Positions 15,116-23,265 of a stretch of 64,000 nt of DNA are shown piece after piece. Made by a program: the position numbers and the translations under genes. Numbering within the stretch: the stretch's first letter is position 1; each line of letters starts with the position of its first letter. This DNA comes from Paraburkholderia fungorum. GTDB taxonomy: Bacteria; Pseudomonadota; Gammaproteobacteria; Burkholderiales; Burkholderiaceae. Below the pieces are notes generated by a model. That model was not told the DNA's origin. It was given only the letters and a program-made list of their open reading frames with translations, and did not search any database. The stretch lies in assembly GCF_003610895.1 (NCBI RefSeq), contig NZ_MCAS01000023.1, positions 186,001 through 250,000 on the forward strand, written 5' to 3'.

Positions 15116-15472
15116 ATGAGCACAAATAAGCAGAGGGCAATAGAAGCAATGCGGCAGGATCTGCTTCAAAGTTCTGCGAGCCTGCTTGCTGGTAGCGAGG
15201 CAGATACTTTGAGTGGGGCTCTGCGTCGCTTCTTTCCAGAACTAAGTCATGCCTTTGTGGTGCATTGGATACTAGAACAGGCAGAGGATGTTTACTGGGT
15301 GCTTGTGAGTCGAACGGAAGTCGCGGAAACTGAAATTCCACGGGGCAATTATGCAGAGGGGAATCCTCTACTGCTAAAAATCTTGGACGTTGGTGCTTAT
15401 CGAGAGAAGCAGCATTCGCGTGATGTTCGACAAAAACTGGAGATTGGACTCGAACTGATCAAAGGCAACTAA
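15116..15472 (+). CDS. Small hypothetical protein, possibly another immunity gene
   Basis: 118-aa soluble protein starting at ATG 15116 (upstream CAGGAAA as a weak ribosome site). It has a helical N-terminal third (STNKQRAIEAMRQDLLQ), a GALRRFFPELSHAFVVHWIL segment, the motif EDVYWVLVS and a charged C terminus. No signal or membrane segment is present. It is the last gene before a strong terminator and lies in the same cargo region as the immunity genes. An immunity role is only a guess from location. Confidence 0.6.
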   Translation: MSTNKQRAIEAMRQDLLQSSASLLAGSEADTLSGALRRFFPELSHAFVVHWILEQAEDVYWVLVSRTEVAETEIPRGNYAEGNPLLLKILDVGAYREKQHSRDVRQKLEIGLELIKGN

Positions 15473-15480
15473 AGCTTCAC

Positions 15481-15516
15481 AAACAGCAAACCCGGCTACG
15501 GCCGGGTTTGCTGTTT
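15481..15516. terminator. Bidirectional intrinsic terminator
   Basis: A near-perfect inverted repeat, AAACAGCAAACCCGGC and its complement around a TACG loop, with A-rich and T-rich flanks. It sits between the convergent small hypothetical gene (stop 15472) and the SymE-like gene (stop 15528), so it can serve both strands. Confidence 0.85.
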
Positions 15517-15527
15517 GTAGATGTCGG

Positions 15528-15830
15528 TTATTTCCGTCTGCTGAGTCGCTGCCGCGTCTCTTCCGCTTCTTGCCCGCTCACGTATTTGCCGGCAATCCTG
15601 TAGTCATAGTCCGGGGTGATGGTGATGTGACCGTAGCGGTAATCGACGCTGAACAGGACTTGCTGTCCGGGCAGGAAGCCAGCGCGTTCGAGCATTGCAT
15701 CGGTGATCTGCATCCACGGGAAGGCCGTATGTCTCTCATGTTCGTGTGTGCGGTTTGCTTCAAGCGCAACGGAAATGCGCGTGGCACGTTCGTCGCGAGC
15801 GCGACGTGGTTTAACATTGGCGTTAGCCAT
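15528..15830 (-). CDS. SymE-family protein (AbrB-fold, type I toxin-like)
   Basis: 100-aa basic protein. The start at 15830 (MANANVKPRRARDERATRIS) follows a GGAG site; a longer frame upstream lacks one. The C-terminal half has PWMQITDAMLERAGFLPGQ followed by VLFSVDYRYGHITITPD, the SymE-toxin pattern of an AbrB-like swapped hairpin with W/F.PG(Q). SymE of E. coli is an SOS-induced, antisense-RNA-controlled protein that condenses nucleic acid. Activity here is inferred from family. It lies 116 bases downstream of an XRE regulator on the same strand and may be co-transcribed; no antisense SymR-like RNA could be confirmed by eye. Confidence 0.8.
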   Translation of the reverse strand: MANANVKPRRARDERATRISVALEANRTHEHERHTAFPWMQITDAMLERAGFLPGQQVLFSVDYRYGHITITPDYDYRIAGKYVSGQEAEETRQRLSRRK

Positions 15831-15946
15831 GATCAACTCCTTTGCTGAGTTGGTTGTGGTCAGCGGGCGATGAGTGTTGGTAGCACTCATCGCCCGCGCT
15901 TCGTTTACATCAGCTCTCCTGCTGTTGTTCGATCGTAACGGTCTGC

Positions 15947-16282
15947 CTAGCCGCTGATGATCTGCTTGGCGCGGTGCCTGAGGATCATTCCATCGAGCAG
16001 CGCCTTGACGATGTTGCGGTCTTCGTCGGGCATCTGGCTGACTGCCTCGAACTGCAAACGCAAGTCATCGGACGGGCCGCGCTCATTCTCATCAAACACC
16101 AGTTCATCCAGACTGACATTGAGCGTCTGTGCCAGACGTGTCAGGGCCTCTAAGGTAGGCTGCGCCGACCCTGCTTCGTAGCGACGAACTTGATTGACGT
16201 GCAATGCTGCGGCCTTGGCCAGTTCTTGCTGGGTGAGGTCACGTGATTTTCGCACCTGGATCAGGCGTGCTGGGAAGTTCAT
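15947..16282 (-). CDS. XRE-family transcriptional regulator
   Basis: 111-aa protein with an N-terminal Cro/C1-type helix-turn-helix: LTQQELAKAAALHVNQVRRYE (roughly residues 16-36), then GSAQPTLEALTRLAQTLNVSLDEL. The C-terminal part (PSDDLRLQFEAVSQMPDEDRNIVKALLDGMI) is a typical short dimerisation/extension segment. It binds DNA in the cytoplasm as a repressor or activator. Being directly upstream of the SymE-like gene on the same strand, it is a plausible partner or regulator of that gene and of itself. Confidence 0.88.
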   Translation of the reverse strand: MNFPARLIQVRKSRDLTQQELAKAAALHVNQVRRYEAGSAQPTLEALTRLAQTLNVSLDELVFDENERGPSDDLRLQFEAVSQMPDEDRNIVKALLDGMILRHRAKQIISG

Positions 16283-17174
16283 GGGCTGTAGCTAAAGCGG
16301 TTCAGTGAGAAACATTATAATGTACCAAAATAAATCCTAAAAAGAGTATTGGTAAATTTTCGTCAGAACGCCGATTCTTATCCGGGAAATCGAGCTGGGC
16401 AATCGTGTGGCGCCGCATGGAAGTATCGAATGGGTTATACGGAAGGTGGGTTCTGAACCAAGGCCTTTTACCGGCTCGTGCGGATGAAGTCGTCCGATTT
16501 AATGCTCTCCGTCTTCTCAACGCAGAGACCTGATCCATCACTTGCAATTGGGTAGAAGTGACAGAAAAAATAAACCCGCCGCATCCCACACATCACGACG
16601 TAACCCAAACTACTCCCCCCTTTAATGCGCAATGAATAAACAGCATTGCGTCATCACAGAAAACACAGCGCACGCCACTAAAGTTTCTTCAAAAACTGCC
16701 GATAAGGCGGCTGAGTTGTTGAGTAAAAACCCAAAATAAGCGGTTCCACCGGCCGCACCGAAGAGGCCCGCGCGTGCGTTTGCACGTCGGGAACGATAAC
16801 TATGCAACGCCGAAAGAATGGACGTGAGCGCAGTCACGTCCTGAGCGCATTCCGATGGCCGCAAATCATATGCGTCGCAAGCGCCAATATTTGTCAGCTC
16901 ACTCATGGCGGACCATGTAGCTGCGCCTGACGGTCGCTGTACCTCTCGCGTCATGGCTTCCCGTTGTCGTCGCCTCTCAGGCGACCGCCTTGCAGCCTTC
17001 GAACGCCGTCTCATCCGCAGCACTCAAGTTTCGACGATCGCATGCCCAAACGCAGTTCGCCGAGCCGCGCGCGGCCGGACAACTGCGTCCCGCTTGAACA
17101 CCAGTAATCGCCGCGCTCTGTGCCGGGCGCAAACACTCAACCCTTCGTAACAGTTCCATCAAGCAGGAAATTCA
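16283..17174. other. Intergenic stretch without a convincing gene
   Basis: About 890 bases between the divergent XRE regulator and the lipoprotein cluster. The AT-richer first 60 bases should hold the XRE promoter. The remainder has only short frames with unlike codon use, and no RNA gene was seen. A weak minus-strand candidate is listed separately at 16622-16906. Confidence 0.5.
16622..16906 (-). CDS. Doubtful small membrane-like protein
   Basis: A 94-residue frame starting at ATG 16906 (MSELTNIGACDAYDLRPSEC). Its second half is hydrophobic: AGLFGAAGGTAYFGFLL and then VACAVFSVMTQCCLFIAH, which could be one or two membrane helices. There is no clear ribosome site and no operon partner. It is reported because it is the only frame in this 890-base stretch with a plausible protein-like composition; it may be spurious. 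Confidence 0.25.
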   Translation of the reverse strand: MSELTNIGACDAYDLRPSECAQDVTALTSILSALHSYRSRRANARAGLFGAAGGTAYFGFLLNNSAALSAVFEETLVACAVFSVMTQCCLFIAH

Positions 17175-17849
17175 ATGAATTCGACCAGAAAGTACGGCGC
17201 TGTACTCGCCGCCGCCATCGTCGCATTGAGCGGTTGTGCAACGGAATCGTCACGCTCGTTGCCCATCGCGCCCGCGGCCAGCGTCCAGAGGCCAGCTGTC
17301 GGCAAACCGGTGCAGATCGCGGTCGGCAAGTTCGACAACCGTTCGAGTTATATGCGCGGCATCTTCTCGGATGGCGTCGACCGCCTGGGCGGCCAGTCCA
17401 AAACCATCCTGATCACGTCGCTTCAGCAAAGCGGACGCTTCAACGTGCTCGATCGCGACAACCTCGACGAAATCCGTCAGGAAGCGGGCTTCACAAAGAA
17501 GGCCCAGACGATCAAGGGTGCGAACTATGTTATCACCGGCGACGTGACCGAATTCGGCCGCAAGGAAGTCGGCGATCACCAGCTCTTCGGCATTCTCGGT
17601 AGCGGCAAGAACCAGGTGGCGTACGCGAAGGTGAGCCTCAACGTGGTCGATACGACGACATCCGAAGTCGTGGCATCGAGCCAGGGCGCGGGCGAGTTCA
17701 GCCTGTCCAACCGCGAAATCATCGGCTTCGGCGGCACGGCCAGCTACGACTCCACGCTGAACGGCAAGGTACTCGAGTTGGCGATCCAGGAAGCGGTCAA
17801 CCATCTGTCCGACCAGGTCGACGCGGGCGCACTCAAACCCGCGCCATAA
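17175..17849 (+). CDS. CsgG/HfaB-family lipoprotein
   Basis: 224-aa outer-membrane or periplasmic lipoprotein. The signal peptide ends in a lipobox, LSGC at about residues 17-20. The body has the CsgG-type pattern: VQIAVGKFDNRSSY, LITSLQQSGRFNVLDRDNL, ANYVITGDVTEFG, AKVSLNVVDTTTSEVV and SQGAGEF near the end. CsgG forms the curli export pore, but this shorter stand-alone form lies in a cluster with DUF4810 and DUF799 lipoproteins and no curli genes, so it more likely acts as a periplasmic/envelope assembly factor. First gene of a three-gene operon (gaps 69 and 14 bases). Confidence 0.9.
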   Translation: MNSTRKYGAVLAAAIVALSGCATESSRSLPIAPAASVQRPAVGKPVQIAVGKFDNRSSYMRGIFSDGVDRLGGQSKTILITSLQQSGRFNVLDRDNLDEIRQEAGFTKKAQTIKGANYVITGDVTEFGRKEVGDHQLFGILGSGKNQVAYAKVSLNVVDTTTSEVVASSQGAGEFSLSNREIIGFGGTASYDSTLNGKVLELAIQEAVNHLSDQVDAGALKPAP

Positions 17850-17918
17850 GCGGGCACGCGACCGTATCCAATCCATCACTCAAGCTTGATCAAAACAACT
17901 ACGCAAACGGGGTTTTAC

Positions 17919-18287
17919 ATGAAATACACCGGCCCGATTCGGGGATTCGGCCTGCCAGTCGCGGCAGCGGCGCTGCTGCTCGCGGGATGCGCGAACACCG
18001 CCACGCCGCCGCTCTATCAATGGAACGGCTATCAGCCGGCGGTCTACGACTATCTGAAGGGCGAAAAGGCTCCACAGGCGCAGATCGATGCACTCGAAAA
18101 GGCAGTCCAGGAGATTCGCGCGAAGGGCAACACGCCGCCGCCTGGCTTTCATGCGCAATTGGGCATGCTGTACGCGACTGTCGGCAACGACACCCAGGCC
18201 ATGCAGGAATTCGACGCCGAGAAACAGCTGTTTCCGGAGTCGTCCACCTACATGGATTTCCTGATGAAGAAGCCGAAACCACAATAA
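17919..18287 (+). CDS. DUF4810-type lipoprotein
   Basis: 122-aa lipoprotein. The start at ATG 17919 gives a clean signal peptide with lipobox LLAGC followed by ANTATPPLYQWNGYQ. The body resembles DUF4810 proteins: YQPAVYDYLKGE, then a helical region with PPGFHAQLGMLYATVGN and AMQEFDAEKQLFPES, a TPR-like helical pair that often ends in YMDFL. It is the middle gene of the CsgG-DUF4810-DUF799 trio. Such trios are conserved in proteobacteria, so the three proteins probably act together in the envelope. Exact role unknown. Confidence 0.85.
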   Translation: MKYTGPIRGFGLPVAAAALLLAGCANTATPPLYQWNGYQPAVYDYLKGEKAPQAQIDALEKAVQEIRAKGNTPPPGFHAQLGMLYATVGNDTQAMQEFDAEKQLFPESSTYMDFLMKKPKPQ

Positions 18288-18301
18288 GCGAGCCAGCCGA
18301 C

Positions 18302-18967
18302 ATGTCCAAGTTCCTTTCTCTCAAACTCTGGTTTGCCCTGTCCACAGTCGTGCTGCTCGCAGCGTGCGCACAGCCCGTGAGGCACGCTGATTACACGGCC
18401 TTCAAGAATGCGCGTCCGCGCTCGATCCTCATCCTGCCGCCGGACAATTCCACGACCGATGTGCAGGCGTCGAACAGCCTGATGTCGCAGATGACCTATC
18501 CGATCGCCGAAGCGGGCTATTACGTGGTGCCGGTCGCGGTAATGGAAGAGACGTTCAAGCAGAACGGCCTGACGACGGCCGGCGACATCCAGCAGACGTC
18601 ACCCGCCAAACTGCGCGAAATCTTCGGCGCCGATGCGGTGCTGTATTCGAAGATCACGCAGTACGGCTCGTCGTACCGCGTGCTCGACAGTGTGACGGTA
18701 GTGTCGGCATCGGCAAAGCTCGTCGATCTGAAATCGGGTGACGTGCTCTGGCAAGGCAGCGCGAGCGCCAACAGTAACGAAGGCAATAACAGTAGCGGTG
18801 GCGGCCTGATCGGCATGCTGGTGGTGGCCGCGATCAAGCAGATATCGAACTCGTTGACCGATAAGAGCCACGATATCGCCGGCATCACGAGTTATCGACT
18901 GCTGCACGCCGGACCGCCGAGCGGCCTGCTGTATGGCCCGCGGTCGCCGAAGTACGGCACGGATTAA
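18302..18967 (+). CDS. DUF799 (GNA1162-like) lipoprotein
   Basis: 221-aa lipoprotein starting at ATG 18302, 14 bases after the previous stop. The signal peptide ends in lipobox LLAAC. The body has ARPRSILILPPDNSTTDV, then EAGYYVVPVAVMEETFKQNGL and LREIFGADAVLYSKITQYGS, typical of the DUF799/GNA1162 family whose fold resembles TolB/CsgG-type N domains. A Gly/Ser/Asn-rich stretch (NEGNNSSGGGLIG) precedes a hydrophobic helix. It is the last gene of the trio. Outer-membrane location is inferred from the lipobox with no Asp at +2. Confidence 0.88.
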   Translation: MSKFLSLKLWFALSTVVLLAACAQPVRHADYTAFKNARPRSILILPPDNSTTDVQASNSLMSQMTYPIAEAGYYVVPVAVMEETFKQNGLTTAGDIQQTSPAKLREIFGADAVLYSKITQYGSSYRVLDSVTVVSASAKLVDLKSGDVLWQGSASANSNEGNNSSGGGLIGMLVVAAIKQISNSLTDKSHDIAGITSYRLLHAGPPSGLLYGPRSPKYGTD

Positions 18968-19087
18968 TTGCCGGAGATAGGGCGAGCACCGGCTGGTAGG
19001 GCCGATTAGTGTTCGTGTGCGCAAGAAATGCCGCAGCTAGTGCTGCGGCATTCCACACCAAACCACAACACCAGAAAAACTCACGCC

Positions 19088-19657
19088 ATGAAAAAACTCC
19101 TCTTTACCGCGCTCTGCTTCTCAACGACCTCCGCCTTCGCCGCCGGTCAGGTTTTACTGGAAACGCCTGTCACCTATGCACCGGACGCGAGCGTAGTCGA
19201 CCAGATCAAGAACGAATGCCACATTGAGGACATGCTGACGCAGCACGTTGGCGAAGCGCTCCGCCGGATCAACAAAACGGGCGACGGCACCATCGCAGCG
19301 CAAGCCGATGCGGGCGATGCAAAGATTCTTCGATTGCAGATCACCCACGTGCTGGGCGTCGGCGGCGGCGCATGGAGCGGCCCCAAGGCCACGACGGTGT
19401 CGGCAGATCTGATCGAGGGTGGCAAGGTCATCCGCCACACCAAAATCAACCGCTGGTCGGTCGGCGGCATGTGGGGCGCGTTCAAGGGAAGCTGTTCGAT
19501 CCTCGATCGCACAACCATTGTGATCAGCAAGGATCTGAGCCGCTGGGTGCGCGACCCGTCCTACGAGATCAAGGAAGAGGCGCCGCCGAAGGAGGCCTCG
19601 GCACCCGCCGCCGCCTCCGCGCCTACAGCCCAGACCGAGCCGGCAAAGGCGGAGTAA
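19088..19657 (+). CDS. Periplasmic protein of unknown function
   Basis: 189-aa protein with a Sec signal peptide (KKLLFTALCFSTTSAFA-A). The mature part begins GQVLLETPVTYAPDAS and includes ECHIEDMLTQHVGEALRRI and a Gly-rich GVGGGAWSGPKATTVSADL motif. Two or three Cys residues could form a disulfide. The tail is Ala/Pro/Glu rich and low in complexity. It follows the lipoprotein trio by 120 bases and may belong to the same envelope function. The family is not recognised with confidence. Confidence 0.8.
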   Translation: MKKLLFTALCFSTTSAFAAGQVLLETPVTYAPDASVVDQIKNECHIEDMLTQHVGEALRRINKTGDGTIAAQADAGDAKILRLQITHVLGVGGGAWSGPKATTVSADLIEGGKVIRHTKINRWSVGGMWGAFKGSCSILDRTTIVISKDLSRWVRDPSYEIKEEAPPKEASAPAAASAPTAQTEPAKAE

Positions 19658-19975
19658 TCGGGCGTCCTGGGGCAGATGCTCATGGCGACGGATTCAGGCG
19701 GTCTTCGATGCATTCCGCGTCTTTCGGGAATGCGGGAATTTCAGGCGGCTATGGCGGCACAACCGGTTGGCCGTGGCTTACCGGCGAGCGCCAGAAGTCC
19801 GCAAACTTCGTTGCGCGTGGCGAGGGGGGTCTCTATACTCGTACGCTCGCTCGTAAGGGGCAGGCAGACAGTCGGCGATAATAGACATGTTCCGTCGCCT
19901 TGCCGGTCGACCGCTACCGCCGGCCTGGCGGATCATCCCGTCGTCTGATCGACCTTTTACCGCAGCCTAAATCGA
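19658..19975. other. Intergenic region, nothing recognised
   Basis: 318 bases between the periplasmic-protein gene and the glycosyltransferase operon. Codon use in the short frames is not gene-like. The region presumably holds the promoter of the downstream operon, but no convincing -35/-10 pair was found. Confidence 0.4.
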
Positions 19976-20914
19976 ATGACCGCATTGTCCACCGGCCGAG
20001 TCGCCGTCCTGATTCCCTGCCTCAACGAAGCGTTGACGGTTCCGAAAGTGATACGCGATTTCAAGAACGCGTTGCCTGGGGCCGAGGTGTTCGTTTTCGA
20101 TAACAATTCCACCGACGGAACCATCGAAGTGGCGCAGGCGGCAGGCGCAACGGTGCGCAAAGTCACTCTGGGCGGCAAGGGCAACGTCATCCGGCGCATG
20201 TTCGCCGATGTGGAGGCGGATGTTTATGTGCTGGTCGACGGTGACGACACCTACGACGCCGACGCAGCCCCTGGCATGGTGTCGATGCTCATCGACGAAA
20301 GCCTGGACATGGTGGTCGGAACCCGTATCAGTGAAGAGCAGTCCGCATACCGGTTCGGTCACCGGTTTGGCAATGTTATGTTGACCCGATGCGTCTCGTC
20401 GGTCTTCGGCAACACATTCACGGACATGCTTTCGGGTTTTCGCGTTTTTTCCCGGCGCTATGTCAAGTCCTTCCCGGCGCATGCGTCCGGCTTTGAAACC
20501 GAAACCGAGCTGACCGTGCACGCCCTGGAGCTGCGGATGCCTGTTTCGGAAGTCGCCACCGTTTACAGGTCGCGGCCGGAAGGCTCCGCCAGCAAGCTGA
20601 ATACTTACCGTGACGGCTTCCGTATCCTCGTCACTATTGCAAGGCTCCTGAAATCAGAGAAGCCGTTTCTGTTTTTCTCCTCAGCCTCGCTGGTTTGCGC
20701 ACTCGCCTCAATCCTGTTCGCGATACCGCTTCTGCACACCTATCTGGAGACGGGGCTCGTGCCGCGCTTGCCGACCGCATTGCTATGCGCGGCGCTCATG
20801 CTGCTCGGTAGCATCCTGCTCGTCTGCGGCATCGTACTCGACACGGTCACGCACGGCCGGGCCGAGACAAAGCGCATGGCTTATCTCGCCGTTCCCGGGC
20901 CAAACCGCTCGTGA
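19976..20914 (+). CDS. GtrB-like membrane-bound family 2 glycosyltransferase
   Basis: 312-aa enzyme. The GT-A domain has VAVLIPCLNEALTVP at the N terminus, DNNSTDGT, and the DxD-containing DGDDTYDAD; two C-terminal hydrophobic helices (FLFFSSASLVCALASILF and ALLCAALMLLGSILLVCG) anchor it in the membrane. This is the layout of dolichol-phosphate-mannose-synthase-like enzymes that load a sugar onto undecaprenyl phosphate. Its stop overlaps the GTG start of a GtrA flippase gene, and a polytopic glycosyltransferase follows, the classic three-gene set for adding a side-chain sugar to a surface glycan in the periplasm. Confidence 0.9.
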   Translation: MTALSTGRVAVLIPCLNEALTVPKVIRDFKNALPGAEVFVFDNNSTDGTIEVAQAAGATVRKVTLGGKGNVIRRMFADVEADVYVLVDGDDTYDADAAPGMVSMLIDESLDMVVGTRISEEQSAYRFGHRFGNVMLTRCVSSVFGNTFTDMLSGFRVFSRRYVKSFPAHASGFETETELTVHALELRMPVSEVATVYRSRPEGSASKLNTYRDGFRILVTIARLLKSEKPFLFFSSASLVCALASILFAIPLLHTYLETGLVPRLPTALLCAALMLLGSILLVCGIVLDTVTHGRAETKRMAYLAVPGPNRS

Positions 20915-21297
20915 TCGGTAGTCAATTCGTCCGGTTCGCCATCGCCGGCGCAATCGGCTTCGTCGTAGATGCCGCCGTGCTGTATCTGGCGCTAGCCTGC
21001 GGGCTCGGCTTTTTTGCGGGGCGGATTGTGTCGTTCATGGCCGCCGTCTGGGTGACGTGGCGTATCAACAGGCGGCACACCTTCCGCGAACGGGCCGAGC
21101 GGTCTGTGTGGGTCGAATGGTGGCGCTATCTGTTATCCATGCTCGGCGGCGCCAGCGTGAACTATGCAGCGTATTCGGTCGTTGTGCTTACCGTTCATGG
21201 TTCGCGACTTGTGCCTTTGATTGCCGTGGCTTGCGGCTCTGTCGCCGGAATGTTTGTCAATTTCTTCGCCGCAAAATTCTGGGCATTCAAAGAATAG
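20911..21297 (+). CDS. GtrA-family membrane protein (lipid-linked sugar flippase)
   Basis: 128-aa protein with four predicted membrane segments: FAIAGAIGFVVDAAVLYLAL, FFAGRIVSFMAAVWVTW, YLLSMLGGASVNYAAYSVVV and PLIAVACGSVAGMFVNFF. The RINRRHTF motif between helices 2 and 3 is characteristic of GtrA. The GTG start at 20911 overlaps the previous stop by four bases, indicating translational coupling. GtrA proteins are thought to flip undecaprenyl-phosphate-sugar to the periplasmic face. Confidence 0.9.
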   Translation: MIGSQFVRFAIAGAIGFVVDAAVLYLALACGLGFFAGRIVSFMAAVWVTWRINRRHTFRERAERSVWVEWWRYLLSMLGGASVNYAAYSVVVLTVHGSRLVPLIAVACGSVAGMFVNFFAAKFWAFKE

Positions 21298-21323
21298 CCT
21301 GATCATTTGTTACGTAAAACGAA

Positions 21324-22997
21324 ATGAATAGAAACTCCACCATGCGCAGGCGCTGGTCTCTCACGCCGAGTATGAACAGTCCTCGCGCGCTTGTGCGCGC
21401 ATGCTGGATCGTTCCGCTGATATACGGTGTCTATTCGTTGCTGCAGGGTGCGGATTCGAATTGGGATGTTCGCAACTATCATCTCTACAACGCGTTTGCG
21501 TTGCTGCATGGGAAGATGGCCATCGATCTGGCGCCCGCCGGCATGCAGAGCTATTTCAACCCGCTGCTGGATGTTCCCTATTACCTGATGGCGATGCACC
21601 TGCCGGCGATGCTGGTGGGGTTCATGATGGGCGTTCTGCAGGGGCTCAACTTTGTGCTGCTGCTTGGCGTGTGCCGTAAGGTTCTTGCCGACCTGCCGGA
21701 GCAGGAGCGCTATCGCACGCCGTTCTGGCTGGCGCTCGCCGGATGCTTTACTGCGAACTTCATGTCCGGGATAGGCAATTCGATGGGCGACAACACAACG
21801 TCGCTTTTCTGCCTGGGCGCATTGCTGATCGTGATGACAGTTTGGTCCCGGCTAGCCGAGGTAGGCGCGAGCGTCCTGCTGACCGTAGCAATCGGCGGTG
21901 TGGTCTCCGGTCTGGGCGCAGGGTTGAAGCTCACCACCGTCGTTTATTCAGTCGCTCTGTGCGGGGGGCTGTTGTTTGCACCCATATCGGTAGCCGCACG
22001 CCTGCGCGTGGCGTTTGTCTTCGGTGTTGGCGTGCTGCTGGGGTTGGCTGCAACGGGGGGGTATTGGTTCCTGGAGTTGTGGCGACTGTATGGGAATCCT
22101 GTCTATCCGCAATACAGTGCCATTTTCCCGAGCGCGCTGACGTCGAGCGTCGGAGCCGTGGACACAAAGTGGCTCCCCAACAGCATCTGGGAGGCTTTGG
22201 TTTTCCCGTTCGTTTTTTCGTTTAATCCGCACCGCGTGGGTCAGGTGGAGTTGCATCAGGTCATCTGGGCCGCGGCTTATGTCATCTTCGGCTGGTGGGT
22301 AGTCGCAGCTTTTGTCCGCAAATGCAGGAGCGTGCGCGTGCCGGGACTGTCTTCGCCTGCTCGCTACGTGGTGGCTTATGTCGTCATCGGGTACCTCGTA
22401 TGGTTGAAGGCGTTCAGCATTCAGCGGTATCTGGTGGCGATCGAGCTTTGCGTTCCGCTTTTCATTTACTTGTTGCTCACGCAGGTGCTCCCCTATCGGG
22501 CTGCGCGAAAGTTAGCGGGCGTGCTGCTGGTACTGAGTTCTATCGGGGTGCTGGTTGGCGGTGCACATTCCTGGGGACATGAACCTTGGGCGAAGAGAAT
22601 GTTCGTCGCAGACGTTCCGCAGTTGGCTGTACCGCAGAAGACTACCGTGTTGCTCACTGCCGGCGATCCGCCTCTCGGCTGGCTGGTGCCGATGTTCCCC
22701 GATACGGTTGCATTTGCCTCGATCAGGTCGGCGTTTCCGGCGGCGCGACCGGCATACGACAACAAGATTCACGATATCGTCAGCAGCCGGGGCGGACCTG
22801 TGTACGCGCTAGTGCCTGGTTACTGGACCGACGGTCGGGAAGATGCAATGAAAAATTCGGCTGAACTCGCCGATTCCGGTCAGGCATTGGCCGACTACGG
22901 ATTCGTGCTTGACGCCGGGTCATGCAGGATCTTTCGCGCGCAGATCGGGAAAGGCGTGTATCCGTATCAGTGGTGTCGCGTTGCCAGCGCGCGGTGA
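21324..22997 (+). CDS. Polytopic membrane glycosyltransferase (GtrC-like role)
   Basis: 557-aa integral membrane protein with about ten hydrophobic segments and a C-terminal periplasmic domain. Near the N terminus, the loop after the first helix contains DSNWDVRNYHLYNAF, the acidic/aromatic first-loop signature of GT-C enzymes using polyprenyl-phosphate sugars. Later loops include GNPVYPQYSAIFPS and SIQRYLVAIELCVPL. It is the third gene of the GtrB-GtrA set and would transfer the flipped sugar to lipopolysaccharide or another glycan. The acceptor and sugar cannot be told from sequence. Confidence 0.8.
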   Translation: MNRNSTMRRRWSLTPSMNSPRALVRACWIVPLIYGVYSLLQGADSNWDVRNYHLYNAFALLHGKMAIDLAPAGMQSYFNPLLDVPYYLMAMHLPAMLVGFMMGVLQGLNFVLLLGVCRKVLADLPEQERYRTPFWLALAGCFTANFMSGIGNSMGDNTTSLFCLGALLIVMTVWSRLAEVGASVLLTVAIGGVVSGLGAGLKLTTVVYSVALCGGLLFAPISVAARLRVAFVFGVGVLLGLAATGGYWFLELWRLYGNPVYPQYSAIFPSALTSSVGAVDTKWLPNSIWEALVFPFVFSFNPHRVGQVELHQVIWAAAYVIFGWWVVAAFVRKCRSVRVPGLSSPARYVVAYVVIGYLVWLKAFSIQRYLVAIELCVPLFIYLLLTQVLPYRAARKLAGVLLVLSSIGVLVGGAHSWGHEPWAKRMFVADVPQLAVPQKTTVLLTAGDPPLGWLVPMFPDTVAFASIRSAFPAARPAYDNKIHDIVSSRGGPVYALVPGYWTDGREDAMKNSAELADSGQALADYGFVLDAGSCRIFRAQIGKGVYPYQWCRVASAR

Positions 22998-23138
22998 CGA
23001 GCGGCGCGCATTCTGACGGATTTGAGGCGCAGGATGCAATGCATCTCGGGGTGGCAGTCAGATAGGGGTTTTCCCTGCCGGGAAGGCCGCGCATCGGGGC
23101 GAATCTCGCCGTCCCAACATCCATCCCCACATCCCTTC

Positions 23139-23167
23139 TTGAATTTGTCACCACCCGTCCATATAAT
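23139..23167 (+). promoter_or_regulatory. Sigma-70 promoter of groESL
   Basis: TTGAAT (23139-23144), a 17-base spacer and a perfect TATAAT (23162-23167). The -10 abuts the CIRCE operator, so repressor binding would block RNA polymerase directly. Confidence 0.85.
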
Positions 23168-23193
23168 TAGCACTCGCTGCACGAGAGTGCTAA
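23167..23193. promoter_or_regulatory. CIRCE operator (HrcA binding site)
   Basis: A perfect inverted repeat TTAGCACTC, nine spacer bases, GAGTGCTAA. This is the exact CIRCE consensus bound by the heat-shock repressor HrcA, placed between the -10 and groES. The hrcA gene is not in the window. Confidence 0.95.
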
Positions 23194-23265
23194 CAACATC
23201 GCCGGTTGGCTCAGCCAACCGGGTTTTCTCAGCGTTCTTCAGTCTCAATCAAGAGAGGAGTATGT

